Positions 45,780-54,910 of a stretch of DNA of 64,000 bases are shown here, one piece after another. The position numbers and the translations under genes were made by a program. Under the pieces are notes generated by a model that did no database searches, had not been told where the DNA came from, and saw nothing but the letters and a program-made list of their open reading frames with translations. This stretch comes from Thermogutta terrifontis (GTDB lineage Bacteria; Planctomycetota; Planctomycetia; Pirellulales; Thermoguttaceae): NCBI RefSeq assembly GCF_002277955.1, contig NZ_CP018477.1, positions 2,191,206 through 2,255,205 of the forward strand. Reading direction: 5' to 3'. How positions within the stretch are numbered: the stretch's first letter is position 1; the number at the start of each line of letters is the position of its first letter.

Positions 45780-46166
45780 CTACAAGCTGCCCGATGCTGG
45801 CGGGAAAACTCCTCCGGATTCGCTGTTTTCTGCGGGCATCTTGAATCGCTCCTGAACGGCCCGAGGAAGCGATTGCTCAATCATACTGAGAACGGTCTGC
45901 CGCAGCAGATCGATTGCTTCTGCCAGGCGAGGATCAGCAAGACGGTAAAAAATTTGCTGACCCCGGCGTGCGGTCTTGACCACGCCTGTCTCCCGCATCA
46001 AACGCAGATGCTGCGAGGCGTTCTGGGATGCAACTCCGGCTGCGTCGGCCAGTTGAGTCACAGTTTTTTCCCCTTCCCGGAGCAGACAAAAAAACTGCAG
46101 TCGCGTCGGATGCGACAGAAGATTGAAGAAGTTGGCGAGAATCTGGCATTCGTCGCTGGGAAGCAT
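45780..46166 (-). CDS. ArsR-family transcriptional regulator of the sulfur cluster
   Basis: 128 residues from the ATG at 46166 (GAGGAT upstream). Winged helix fold: LSHPTRLQFFCLLREGEKTVTQLADAAGVASQNASQHLRLM and GQQIFYRLAD. Two Cys are present (in DECQIL and FFCLL), which do not form the ELCVCDL arsenic site. The lack of the second Cys of SqrR/BigR persulfide sensors in the C-terminal helix makes that identity uncertain too. It is the first gene of the cluster and probably represses it. Confidence 0.88.
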   Translation of the reverse strand: MLPSDECQILANFFNLLSHPTRLQFFCLLREGEKTVTQLADAAGVASQNASQHLRLMRETGVVKTARRGQQIFYRLADPRLAEAIDLLRQTVLSMIEQSLPRAVQERFKMPAENSESGGVFPPASGSL

Positions 46167-46500
46167 GGGCAACGATCCTCTTTTGTAGCTAATACGTACT
46201 TCTATTCAATTATGTTCGAACATTCGCACCTATGCAATACTCTTATGGTGCAGATTCTGTGCATATTTTTTATGAAACTTTCGATAGGCACTTGTATCTT
46301 GGGTGTCACCGGTGTGGCCATTTTACCCCCGCGTGGTTTTCAACGTGCGCGGTGGTCTGCCTTGTCGCCCACATGCCGTCTGCAGGGTGGCAGTACGGCG
46401 GTCTCTCATTGCATACTGACCCCGGGGGACGTGGCATGTCACAAGATCGGCCGTGAAACACCTCAGGGCCGTTCGGCAACCAACTCAATAGAAGGCGACA
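46167..46500. other. Divergent promoter region of ArsR-type regulator and ECF sigma genes
   Basis: About 330 bases between divergent starts, with a palindrome at 46212; no gene supported. Confidence 0.5.
46212..46223. promoter_or_regulatory. Candidate ArsR-family operator
   Basis: ATGTTCGAACAT is a perfect 12-bp palindrome 46 bases upstream of the ArsR-type start, in AT-rich DNA. Many ArsR-family operators have TTCGAA-type cores. Confidence 0.45.
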
Positions 46501-47118
46501 ATGGGTACCGAACTCGATCACCGACCACCCGACGGTGGAAATCCCCACCGTTCGGCAACTGTCGATTGGGAGGCCGCACTGGCACAACATGAGCGCTGGT
46601 TGCGGGCGGTTATCTATGCGCGGGTCAAGGAGCCCCATGCAGTGGACGAGGTCATGCAGGAAGTCGCATTGAGTGCCGTCCGTCAGAAAGCTCCCTTGCA
46701 GGACCCGACCAAGGTCGCCCCGTGGCTTTACCGTCTTGCGGTGCTCAACGCCCTGATGTATCGCCGTAAGCTGGGGCGACGGCGCAAGTGGCTCAAGCGG
46801 TACGGGGAGGAGCGGCGAAATCATCCCCCTGCCGAGCCAAATCCTCTTGACTGGCTGCTGGCGGCGGAACGTGATGAGATTCTCCACGCGGCATTGCGAG
46901 CTCTCCCTCCGAAAGATGCAGAGATGCTTTTACTCAAATATGGACAGGACTGGAGCTATCAGGAGATTGCCGACCACCTGGGCATAAGTTTTTCGGCGGT
47001 GCAGACAAGGCTTCATCGCGCTAGGCGGCGACTTCGCGAGGAGCTTCACAGAATTTCCCAGACTGGATTGGCCGACGAGGCGTCCGGTCAGGGTAGAGTC
47101 GTTGATGATCCATGTTGA
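46501..47118 (+). CDS. ECF-type RNA polymerase sigma factor
   Basis: 205 residues; ATG at 46501. Sigma region 2 (AVIYARVKEPHAVDEVMQEVALSAV, APWLYRLAVLNAL) and region 4 (ALRALPPKDAEMLLLKYGQDWSYQEIADHLGISFSAVQTRLHRARRRL) are both present; region 3 is absent, as in the ECF class. It directs polymerase to a set of extracytoplasmic-response promoters. The next gene, 109 bases downstream, encodes a likely membrane regulator. Confidence 0.93.
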   Translation: MGTELDHRPPDGGNPHRSATVDWEAALAQHERWLRAVIYARVKEPHAVDEVMQEVALSAVRQKAPLQDPTKVAPWLYRLAVLNALMYRRKLGRRRKWLKRYGEERRNHPPAEPNPLDWLLAAERDEILHAALRALPPKDAEMLLLKYGQDWSYQEIADHLGISFSAVQTRLHRARRRLREELHRISQTGLADEASGQGRVVDDPC

Positions 47119-47227
47119 CCTGGAGTGCAACACTGGGCACTGGGTCCCACATCGGTGCGAGGGTGAATGCTCAGGAGCAAATAAATCCAACGTAACGGCA
47201 GTGAGACGTGTGAGCGGTTTGTGCGAG

Positions 47228-48025
47228 ATGACTCGGATGAAGATAGATCAAGACCTTATTGACAGATTGGTTGATGGCGAGGTGAGTGAAGACGAGCGGC
47301 GCCGCATTGTGTCGGCCCTGGCTCATGACCCAGAACTCTCCCGACGGGTTGCACTGGCCTTTTTAGAAGCGCAGGAATGGCGTCGGATCTTGAATGCGGC
47401 GGCCAGTGCTTTAAGTTCGGAGCAGGGTACGGTAACCGGGGCTCGACCGACCGGACTCGCGGTTGCGCTCGCCGCACCTGAAAAGTCAGGCGTCACCGAC
47501 GTTCGATCGCGCCCGGCTCAGAACTTACTGCGGCGTTATCTTGGCACGTTGGTAGCGATGGCGTGCAGTTTTGCCCTTGTGTTTGGAGCTGTCTGGTGGA
47601 TGGCGCAGCCGCGCCAGGAGAAAACGGTCTCCGCAGGGTCAGAAGCTACTGCCGCGGCAGCAGGCGCTGCGCTCAGCCCGGGGCAAAGCTTAATCGCCCA
47701 GAGTGCCCCGAGTCAGGGGCAGGTCGCAAGCGCGGGGAAACCTGCTGCGACCCCGTTTCAAATGGTGGCCGTTCCGGTAGCGGTCGGCAATGACGGTACT
47801 CTCACATCAGTGGATATTCCCGTCATTCCAGTAGCCGACGGAGAACAAATCAATCTCTGGCCGGACAGTGTGGTCCCCCCGGAGGTGCTCGATGTTCTCC
47901 GAAAAAGTGGACACATCATCCGGCAGCAACGTCACTTGATGCCGGTATCGCTTCCTGACGGCCGGCAAACAATCATTCCTGTCGACCAGGTGGAGATCCA
48001 AATGCCGGAGCACAATGTTCGCTAG
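47228..48025 (+). CDS. Putative membrane anti-sigma factor
   Basis: 265 residues from the ATG at 47228; start weakly supported, with a second ATG at 47237. The N-terminal 70 residues (IDQDLIDRLVDGEVSEDERRRIV) are like the anti-sigma domain in planctomycete ECF pairs, without a clear zinc motif. A membrane helix lies at about residues 104-122 (LGTLVAMACSFALVFGAVWWM). The outer part is Ala/Gly/Pro-rich, then a small domain ending ...PDGRQTIIPVDQVEIQMP. It probably holds the sigma factor at the membrane until a signal arrives. Role is inferred from position and layout. Confidence 0.72.
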   Translation: MTRMKIDQDLIDRLVDGEVSEDERRRIVSALAHDPELSRRVALAFLEAQEWRRILNAAASALSSEQGTVTGARPTGLAVALAAPEKSGVTDVRSRPAQNLLRRYLGTLVAMACSFALVFGAVWWMAQPRQEKTVSAGSEATAAAAGAALSPGQSLIAQSAPSQGQVASAGKPAATPFQMVAVPVAVGNDGTLTSVDIPVIPVADGEQINLWPDSVVPPEVLDVLRKSGHIIRQQRHLMPVSLPDGRQTIIPVDQVEIQMPEHNVR

Positions 48026-48072
48026 GTTCGCTAGATGTGTGATTGCAGACGTTCAGGAAAGGAGGAATGACC

Positions 48073-49044
48073 ATGAGTCGAGCCGTAATTAGAATGACCA
48101 GGGGCATGACGTGGGTTTTTGTGCTGGCGAGTATCTCGGGTCTAATGGTAGCCGGGGGTCTCGCGCAGTCTGCCGAACCTGCCCCGGGAATCTCGGTCAC
48201 CCGGGTAGTGGCAGCACCTTCTGAAATCTGGATTGGCGTTGTGGTGGAGCAAGTCCCGGAAGCCCTGCGGGCCCATTTGGACCTGCCAAAAGATCAGGGA
48301 CTGTTGGTCACGAGTGTGGCCAAAGACAGCCCTGCTGAAAAAGCCGGGATCAAGGTACACGATATCCTGCTGGAGGCAGCCGGAAAGCCGCTGACTACAC
48401 CTAGTGATCTGGTTAATCTTGTTCAGGAGAAAAAGGATAAGCCGATCGAAATCAAAGTGTTTCGGAAGGGAACGACCGAGACCGTAACGGTTACGCCGGC
48501 GCCTAGGCCTGCCGGGGCCTGGGAATTTCCCCCACCTTTTCCTGGAACTTTCGCAGACCCCAAAGCGTGGGAGAAATGGTTGGAATCTTTCCGCCAGCGT
48601 CTTCCCGGGCAGCCGCCGCTTGTGTTTCGATTTTATCATCCTGGGGTGATCGTTCCGCCGGGCGAGTCCCTCAACATTCCCAAAAACATGACAATCGTGA
48701 TTACCAAAGAGGGCGACAAACCGGCGAAGATTGTGGTGCAGAAGGAGAATCAAAAATGGGAAGTGACCGAGAATGAACTGGACAAACTTCCGCCTGACGT
48801 GAGACCCCATGTCGAAAAGATGCTCCGCGGAAGTGCTCGTCCAGGGGTTGTGGAAGTGAAGCCGGCGGTGCCTCAGGAGGGGGTGCCCAGGGCGCTTATC
48901 CGTCCCTGGCGGGAACCCAGCACAGAGGCTGAAGGACGCATGGACAAACTGGAAGAGAAAGTTAAGAGCCTCGAAAACCGACTGAAGACACTCGAGAAAA
49001 AACTGGAACAGTCGCAACAGCCGGAAGGAAAAGCCGCTGAATGA
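48073..49044 (+). CDS. Exported PDZ-domain protein with C-terminal coiled coil
   Basis: 323 residues; ATG at 48073 with AGGAGG seven bases upstream (a nearer ATG at 48067 has poor spacing). Signal peptide to about residue 32. A PDZ domain at about 55-135 (WIGVVVEQVPEALRAHLDL, GLLVTSVAKDSPAEKAGIKVHDILLEAAGK) resembles those of HtrA, but no protease domain is attached. The end (MDKLEEKVKSLENRLKTLEKKLEQ) is a coiled coil. It may bind misfolded or cleaved envelope proteins and signal to the sigma/anti-sigma pair. Confidence 0.82.
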   Translation: MSRAVIRMTRGMTWVFVLASISGLMVAGGLAQSAEPAPGISVTRVVAAPSEIWIGVVVEQVPEALRAHLDLPKDQGLLVTSVAKDSPAEKAGIKVHDILLEAAGKPLTTPSDLVNLVQEKKDKPIEIKVFRKGTTETVTVTPAPRPAGAWEFPPPFPGTFADPKAWEKWLESFRQRLPGQPPLVFRFYHPGVIVPPGESLNIPKNMTIVITKEGDKPAKIVVQKENQKWEVTENELDKLPPDVRPHVEKMLRGSARPGVVEVKPAVPQEGVPRALIRPWREPSTEAEGRMDKLEEKVKSLENRLKTLEKKLEQSQQPEGKAAE

Positions 49045-49288
49045 TCTGTTCATAATTCAGCGGCCCGGGTGTACCTCGCAACACCCCGGCCGGGATGCAA
49101 TCGAGCGGTGTTTGCACAGTCGACGAGACGGCAGCCGTTTGACATTCCGACCGGGGTGTGATTATACTCGGAACGTAGACCGAGTATGAGAAGAAAGATG
49201 TTGTGCCGGGGAAAATTCCCGCGGACGATGAAGTTGTTCCCATCCAGCGTGGATTTGCAGCCAGGGGATTTGAAGGAAGGTTGAGCTT

Positions 49289-50158
49289 ATGAATCTCATC
49301 GGCAAGATCTTCGTGGTTCTTATCTTTGTGATGAGCATTGTGTTCATGAGCTTTGCGCTCATGGTTTATTCTGCCCATGTCAACTGGCGCGAAGTCGTTG
49401 AGAACCCCAAGGAGGCCCCCGGCAAGCCTTTGGGATTGCGCCTCCAGGTGCAAAACCTCCGAAAGGAGAATGACGCTCTCAGAGCCCAGATCGATGAACT
49501 GACGAAGAAACTCGACGCGGAAATCGCTGACAAGCGAGCGCAGGTGGCCAAGCTGGAGCAGGAGCGTGATGATCTTCAACGGGAACGCGACCAGCTTATG
49601 CAGCAGGTGGCGCAGTTGACACAACAGGCTCGCGACGCGGTTGCGGCGATGGAGGCGGCTCACCAAACCCTGGCCAAGAGAACCGCGGAGGTAGATGATC
49701 TGCGCAATCTGCTGCGGCAGGCTGAACAAGCGCGGCATGACGCGCTTCTACGTTTGGTCCAGAGAACCGATGAACTTCATCAGGTGGCAAACGAATTGCG
49801 GGTGTTGAAGGATCGCTCCGTGACTCTCGCCGATGATCTCGCGAAGGCCCGAGAAGTGCTGGCGAAGTTCGACCTCAAGCCCGAGCCGGAGCTCTATCAG
49901 GACCGGGCCCCGAAAGTAGAGGGCGTGGTCCTGGCGGTTCCCGGCAATGGATTGCTGGAGATCTCAATTGGTTCCGATGATGGGCTTATGAAGGGACATA
50001 AACTGGACGTATTCCGCCTGGGTAACGGGGAAAATAAGTATCTCGGTCGAGTGGTGGTCGTCAGAACCGAACCCGACCGGGCTGTCTGTCAGGTCATTCC
50101 CGAGTACCAGAAAGGTCCGATTCAGCAAGGAGATCGCGTTGCAAGCAGCCTCCAGTAG
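49289..50158 (+). CDS. Membrane-anchored coiled-coil protein
   Basis: 289 residues; ATG at 49289 after GGAAGG. An N-terminal membrane helix (FVVLIFVMSIVFMSFALMVY) is followed by about 150 residues of coiled coil (residues 50-195), then a beta-rich C-terminal domain (VVLAVPGNGLLEISIGSDDGLMKGHKLDVFRLG, GRVVVVRTEPDRAVC). Proteins of this layout recur in planctomycetes; the C-terminal part is reminiscent of small barrels in cell-shape or envelope proteins, but I cannot name it. Overlaps the following small gene by 20 bases, so the two are coupled. Confidence 0.78.
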   Translation: MNLIGKIFVVLIFVMSIVFMSFALMVYSAHVNWREVVENPKEAPGKPLGLRLQVQNLRKENDALRAQIDELTKKLDAEIADKRAQVAKLEQERDDLQRERDQLMQQVAQLTQQARDAVAAMEAAHQTLAKRTAEVDDLRNLLRQAEQARHDALLRLVQRTDELHQVANELRVLKDRSVTLADDLAKAREVLAKFDLKPEPELYQDRAPKVEGVVLAVPGNGLLEISIGSDDGLMKGHKLDVFRLGNGENKYLGRVVVVRTEPDRAVCQVIPEYQKGPIQQGDRVASSLQ

Positions 50159-50384
50159 TCCATTACAATATCGGCCGCCTCGGGTAGACATTTATACCGT
50201 GCTGCTGGCGATCGCGCTGGTGGCCGTGATCATCGGCTGTGTGTTTCTGTACCTGGAAGTGGCCGATTATGGAAGTCCACCGTATCCCGAAGGTGGCGTG
50301 GTTCTCAACAATCCAGCGGTGCGGGCGATTTCGCCGGCGCTCGAAGGAACATGGTTGTCCCCGCTGGGTGAGTTGACCGCTTAA
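50139..50384 (+). CDS. Small membrane protein
   Basis: 81 residues, TTG start at 50139 with AAGGAG seven bases upstream, inside the end of the preceding gene. One hydrophobic helix (VLLAIALVAVIIGCVFLYLEV, about residues 21-41) and a short polar tail. No recognised family; it may be a partner of the coiled-coil protein. Confidence 0.65.
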   Translation: MQAASSSPLQYRPPRVDIYTVLLAIALVAVIIGCVFLYLEVADYGSPPYPEGGVVLNNPAVRAISPALEGTWLSPLGELTA

Positions 50385-50441
50385 CAGCGTCCGCCGGATT
50401 CCGGTGGGATTGTGCCCGCCAAAGATAGAGATCAGGTTGAT

Positions 50442-50468
50442 AGGCCCCGTTGTGGGGCCTTTTTGTTT
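50442..50468 (+). terminator. Intrinsic terminator
   Basis: AGGCCCC, loop GTTGT, GGGGCCT, then TTTTTGTTT. Seven perfect pairs and a T tract: the clearest terminator in the window, closing the operon that ends at 50384. Confidence 0.85.
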
Positions 50469-50682
50469 CGGGGAACCGGGCCTCGCCTGTCGATTGGTAA
50501 CACGGGAGCTTCTTGCCAGGTCAGGCCTCCATCGGTGTGCACTCCGAACGTTCTTTTCCGCCTCTTGTTTATTTCCTCGCGTTATTCCCCTGCCCGGCGA
50601 TTTGTCTTGCTTCGGGTTATCTCTTGCACGTCTTGGCGTGACATTGAGTCAGGGAGCCCTACTGAGGGAACAGGAAGTGGTT

Positions 50683-50711
50683 TTGCACAGGTGCTGTGAT
50701 AGTTGTATAGT
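50683..50711 (+). promoter_or_regulatory. Sigma70-like promoter for the ABC transporter genes
   Basis: TTGCAC (50683-50688), 17 bases, TATAGT (50706-50711), then the ATPase start at 50766. Good spacing and boxes, though planctomycete consensus sequences are less well known. Confidence 0.5.
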
Positions 50712-50765
50712 GAGCGGTAGCTGAGATTGCCCACGTGACCACTTTTCAGGAACCGGACAGCGGAT

Positions 50766-51446
50766 ATGACGGTGTTAGCGGTCCAGGGACTCAAAAAGGT
50801 GTACCCTTCTCCGGGACAGCCCCTGTGCGTTCTCAATAATGTGGAGTTTGAACTTCGGTCGGGAGACCGCGTGGCGATCTTGGGACCAAGCGGCTCGGGC
50901 AAGAGCACTCTTTTGAACATCATCGGTGGATTGGACCAGCCCACGGAAGGCCGTGTGGTGGTGGACGGCCAGGTCGTCTCGGAGATGCCCGAGAGGGAGC
51001 TTTCTCGCTATCGAAACCGAACCGTCGGGTTCGTTTTTCAGGACCATCATCTCTTGCCTCAGTGCACAGTTCTGGAGAACGTCCTAGTGCCGTGCTTGGC
51101 ATCCGGATCACCCCAACAGGATGACGTCAACTGGGCTTTGGCACTTTTGGATCGGGTAGGCCTGAAAGACCGCGTTTGGCACAGGCCGGGTGAACTGTCG
51201 GGGGGTGAACGTCAGCGCGTCGCGATAGCGCGGGCTCTCATCCGGCGTCCCGCTCTCATCCTTGCAGACGAACCTACCGGCAATCTCGACCGTTCAACCG
51301 GGGAGCAAGTAGCCCAATTGCTTGTTGAACTTCACCAAGAGCAAAACAATATCCTCATTGTGGTGACTCACAGCGAACATTTGGCTGGAGTAATCGGAAA
51401 GCAGTGTCGACTGGAGAACGGCCAGCTCAGGTGGGAGAACGTCTGA
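50766..51446 (+). CDS. ABC transporter ATP-binding protein, LolD/MacB type
   Basis: 226 residues; ATG at 50766. Walker A GPSGSGKST, Q-loop FVFQDHHLLPQ, signature LSGGERQRVAIARAL, Walker B LILADEPTGNLD and the switch His in VVTHSEH are all present. It belongs to the LolD/MacB/FtsE subgroup, which powers mechanotransmission or lipoprotein release rather than classical channel transport. It partners the permease that starts 11 bases downstream. Confidence 0.95.
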   Translation: MTVLAVQGLKKVYPSPGQPLCVLNNVEFELRSGDRVAILGPSGSGKSTLLNIIGGLDQPTEGRVVVDGQVVSEMPERELSRYRNRTVGFVFQDHHLLPQCTVLENVLVPCLASGSPQQDDVNWALALLDRVGLKDRVWHRPGELSGGERQRVAIARALIRRPALILADEPTGNLDRSTGEQVAQLLVELHQEQNNILIVVTHSEHLAGVIGKQCRLENGQLRWENV

Positions 51447-51457
51447 GACCGCCTTTT

Positions 51458-54400
51458 ATGAACCCGATATCCCCAGCTTTCTCGATCGGAAAATTGGTTC
51501 GTCAGACACTGTGGTATTTTTCTCGGCCGCTCATCGGTGTGGTTCTAGCGATTGCCGTGACCACAGCCGTGTTGGTGGGGACCCTTGTGCTGGGCGATTC
51601 TCTTCGCGAGAGTCTGCGCCACCAGGCTATCGATCGCCTTGGCGCCGTAGACGACGCTCTTTTCGCTGCGGGGTTCCTCCGTCAACATTGCACGAGTGAG
51701 TGGCAAAAGCGGAGCTATGTATATTCGCAGATCGTGCCCATCATTCGTGTGGCGGCTTCACTCGAGAATTCCTCGGGCAACGGCGAGAGGACTGCCCGTG
51801 CCAACGGCGTGCAGATTATCGGTTGTTCGGCAGATTTTTGGACGTTGGGTGTGGCAAAACCCGCTCGCCATCCGCAAGGACGGGAAATCGTTCTGAACGA
51901 AAAATCCGCGGAATTACTTCACGCGAAGATCGGTGATCGAATCATCGTGTGGTTGCCGGTCGTTCGCGGCATTCCGGCGGAGAGTAGCTTTGGGCGGCGC
52001 GCCGATGTGGTCAAGCCTTCAGCCGTAGCTGTCGTGGACATCGTGCCGAATGAGAATCTGGGGGCCTTCCAACTGGCGGGGTCGCAGGAGATTTCTCGTA
52101 ACGCGTACGTCGACCTGGCATGGCTGGCGGAGGAAATTGATCAGCCCGGTCGCGCCAACGTCGTTTTGTTCTCGAGAAAAGCCGAGTTTTCACACGATAC
52201 AGGGAGGGCCCTTGCCGAACTGGAGCAGCTTCCTCTTTTACCCGAAGACTACGGTCTCCAAATAACCAGGACACGAAGGGGATATCTCCTTCTTACGACG
52301 GAGAGGTTGATCTTCGATCCAGTTACCGAGAAGGCGGTGACAAGCCATCTGACAGATGTGAAGATCCAACGGGTATTCATCTATTTGGCAGAGCGAGTGA
52401 CTTCGCCCGATGGGGAGGCCTGGTACGCGACTGTGGCGGCTGTTCCGATTGTGTCTGATCCGCCCTTTGGTCCTTTTTTGGATATGGCGGGCCACACAGT
52501 CACCACGCCCGCGGAGGACGAATGCGTTGTCAACGAATGGCTGGCAGAAAGATTGAAAGTTCAACCAGGCGAAAAGATCACGATTACCTATTTCGCGCCC
52601 GAAACCCAGGGCGGCGATATCCGGCGGGAAAATGCTTCTTTGAGAGTGAAAGCCATCGTCCGTTTGCAGGGCGCCGCTGCGGATCCAGAGCTTGTGCCCG
52701 AAGTGCGTGGCCTGACTGACAAGAGAACCATCGCGGAGTGGGATCCCCCATTTCCATTCGACCCCGCTCACGTCACGCGCGAAGACGAGGATTACTGGGC
52801 GCGATACCGAGCGACCCCCAAGATTTTTGTTTCGCCCAAGTTTGCCGAAAAATATTGGGCCAGTCGTTATGGGAAAACCACGGGCATTCGTGTTCTTCCG
52901 ACCGACGGGCTCGATGAACAGACGCTGCGTGCTCGGCTGACGTTATCTGTTGGAGAGCTGGGCTGGCAACCCCAACCGGTCAAAGAACAGGCCCTCGACG
53001 CTTCTCAGGGTACCACACCCTTTGATGTGCTCTTTCTGGCATTCAACCTGTTTGTAGTGGTGGCCAGTTTACTGCTGACCGGGCTCCTGTTCGTGCTCAA
53101 TGTGGAGAAGCGTGCCAACCAACTGGGACTTGTGCGAGCCGTGGGTTGGCCTCGCGCAAGAGTTCTCCTTTGGCTTCTTGCGGAATCTTCAATTCTGACC
53201 GCGGCCGGAGTTTTAGGGGGAGTTTTGCTCGGGGTGGGGTATGCGAAAATTCTTATCTGGGGACTGCATACGATATGGCTTCCGGCGTTAGGCACCCCGT
53301 TTCTTCACCTCGCCGTGACGCCCTCTGCGGTGATACTCGGCATTCTGCTGGGCGTTGCGTGTTCTCTTGTAGTCACAGCCTTCATGACATGGCGGTTCCT
53401 CCACTTCACGCCTCAGGCCCTCTTGATGGGGACGTGGGCCACGGCGGAAACTGTCGGGGCAAACCGTGGCAGAAAGTACGGACAACCCATCGGGATTCTG
53501 CTCGCCGTCATTGCTCTTCTGGGGGCCATCCTTTTGGCTGGAGTGGGGTTCGTTGGTGACGAGCGGACTCAGGCAGGCGCCTTTTTCGGATCGGGGGCAC
53601 TGATGCTTTTCGGTCTGTGGTGGGCACTGGTCCTGTGGTTCAGGGGTTGCCTGCGAACGAGGGCCTTCGTCCGCCGGATTGCCGGTCTTGCTGTCAGAAA
53701 CCTCGGGAGGAATCCCACGCGGTCGGCGCTGAGCACCGTCTTAATGGGCCTTGCGGTGTTTTTGGTCATTTCGGTGAGTAGTTTTCACATGGATGTCAGC
53801 GACCGCGGACCCAATCTCACCAGTGGCGATGGCGGATTCTGGCTCATTGGTGAAAGCGATCACCCAATTTTTTCCAATTTAAATAGCGTCGATGTCAGAC
53901 GTTCTCTGGGTTTACATGAAGCGGATTTGGCCGAGTGGAAGAATGTCCGTATCTACGCGCTGCGTCGTCGCGCAGGAGAAGACGCAAGCTGTTTGAATCT
54001 TTATCGCACGCGCGAACCCATCGTTTTGGGGGTCGGGGATGATTTCATTGCTCGCGGCGGCTTCCGCTTCACGTCCGTGCTGAAACCAGCCCAAGGAGTA
54101 ACCGCGGGCAATGCCTGGGAGTTGCTCAAGCGGCCACCTATCTTCGATCGAAGTGGCGTGATTCATGTGCCCGCCATCGTTGATGATGCAACAGCGAAGT
54201 ATGCCCTTCAGAAATGGCGAGGTGTTGGGGAAACGTTTGAGATTGCCTTGCCCACAGGTAAGCGAGTCGCCTTTGAGTTCGTGGCACTTTTGGATAATAG
54301 CATTTTTCAGGGGCGAATTCTCATTTGGGAGCAGACCTTTCGCGAGCTTTTCCCGGACGTGTCTGGCTACCGATACTTTCTCGTCGAAATCCGGTCATCT

Positions 54401-54910
54401 GATGTCCACGAGTTGAACACAAGCTTGGTGACAAAGGTCCAAGATTTTTTGGAGAAAAGCTTTTCCGCCGAAGGCCTGCAAATTGTCTCCACCCGAGAGA
54501 AGCTGCGGGCGCTCTACGCGGTACAGAATACCTATTTGTCCACATTCCAGTCCCTGGGCGGATTAGGACTTCTGCTGGGCACCATCGGTCTGGGAGCCGT
54601 CGTCTTTCGCGGGCTAGTCGAAAGGCAGAGGGAAATAGCCCTGCTCCGTGCCGTAGGATTTTCGGCCGGTCGGGTACACTTAATAGTACTGCTTGAAAAT
54701 TTGGCCGTACTTCTGCTCGGGCTCGGAATCGGTGTGATTTCCTCCCTGCTGGCTGTGGCCCCGCAGCTTTTCTCGGGCCGCGGCCACGTGCCGTGGCAAA
54801 CAGCCATGGTCGTGGGGGGACTTATGTTGCTGATCGGCCTTGCCACAGGCCACATGGCTGGCCGATGGGTCGCACACCAACCCCCGGCCATGGGATTACG
54901 GCGCGAATAA
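51458..54910 (+). CDS. Very large FtsX/MacB-type ABC transporter permease
   Basis: 1150 residues from the ATG at 51458, 11 bases after the ATPase stop; ribosome site weak. About ten membrane segments: one near residue 30 (LIGVVLAIAVTTAVLVGTLVLG), a first FtsX block near 525-640 (DVLFLAFNLFVVVASLLLTG), further helices near 685-785, and a last FtsX block at about 1040-1140 (LGGLGLLLGTIGLGAVVF). Large periplasmic domains lie between (about 50-520 and 790-1030). It is roughly twice the size of MacB or LolC, like the duplicated permeases thought to move lipids or lipoproteins. Substrate unknown. Confidence 0.88.
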   Translation: MNPISPAFSIGKLVRQTLWYFSRPLIGVVLAIAVTTAVLVGTLVLGDSLRESLRHQAIDRLGAVDDALFAAGFLRQHCTSEWQKRSYVYSQIVPIIRVAASLENSSGNGERTARANGVQIIGCSADFWTLGVAKPARHPQGREIVLNEKSAELLHAKIGDRIIVWLPVVRGIPAESSFGRRADVVKPSAVAVVDIVPNENLGAFQLAGSQEISRNAYVDLAWLAEEIDQPGRANVVLFSRKAEFSHDTGRALAELEQLPLLPEDYGLQITRTRRGYLLLTTERLIFDPVTEKAVTSHLTDVKIQRVFIYLAERVTSPDGEAWYATVAAVPIVSDPPFGPFLDMAGHTVTTPAEDECVVNEWLAERLKVQPGEKITITYFAPETQGGDIRRENASLRVKAIVRLQGAAADPELVPEVRGLTDKRTIAEWDPPFPFDPAHVTREDEDYWARYRATPKIFVSPKFAEKYWASRYGKTTGIRVLPTDGLDEQTLRARLTLSVGELGWQPQPVKEQALDASQGTTPFDVLFLAFNLFVVVASLLLTGLLFVLNVEKRANQLGLVRAVGWPRARVLLWLLAESSILTAAGVLGGVLLGVGYAKILIWGLHTIWLPALGTPFLHLAVTPSAVILGILLGVACSLVVTAFMTWRFLHFTPQALLMGTWATAETVGANRGRKYGQPIGILLAVIALLGAILLAGVGFVGDERTQAGAFFGSGALMLFGLWWALVLWFRGCLRTRAFVRRIAGLAVRNLGRNPTRSALSTVLMGLAVFLVISVSSFHMDVSDRGPNLTSGDGGFWLIGESDHPIFSNLNSVDVRRSLGLHEADLAEWKNVRIYALRRRAGEDASCLNLYRTREPIVLGVGDDFIARGGFRFTSVLKPAQGVTAGNAWELLKRPPIFDRSGVIHVPAIVDDATAKYALQKWRGVGETFEIALPTGKRVAFEFVALLDNSIFQGRILIWEQTFRELFPDVSGYRYFLVEIRSSDVHELNTSLVTKVQDFLEKSFSAEGLQIVSTREKLRALYAVQNTYLSTFQSLGGLGLLLGTIGLGAVVFRGLVERQREIALLRAVGFSAGRVHLIVLLENLAVLLLGLGIGVISSLLAVAPQLFSGRGHVPWQTAMVVGGLMLLIGLATGHMAGRWVAHQPPAMGLRRE

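Larger units (their letters stand above)
50385..50765. other. Intergenic region with terminator and promoter
   Basis: About 380 bases containing the terminator at 50442 and a promoter-like pair at 50683; no gene supported. Confidence 0.55.

Noticed and set aside
45780-46166. Persulfide sensor of the SqrR/BigR type
   Set aside because: The second Cys in the last helix is missing, so this identity is not supported.
49061-49096. GC-rich hairpin (CCGGGTGT/ACACCCCGG) after the PDZ gene
   Set aside because: The stem is imperfect and has no T tract, so I did not call a terminator.
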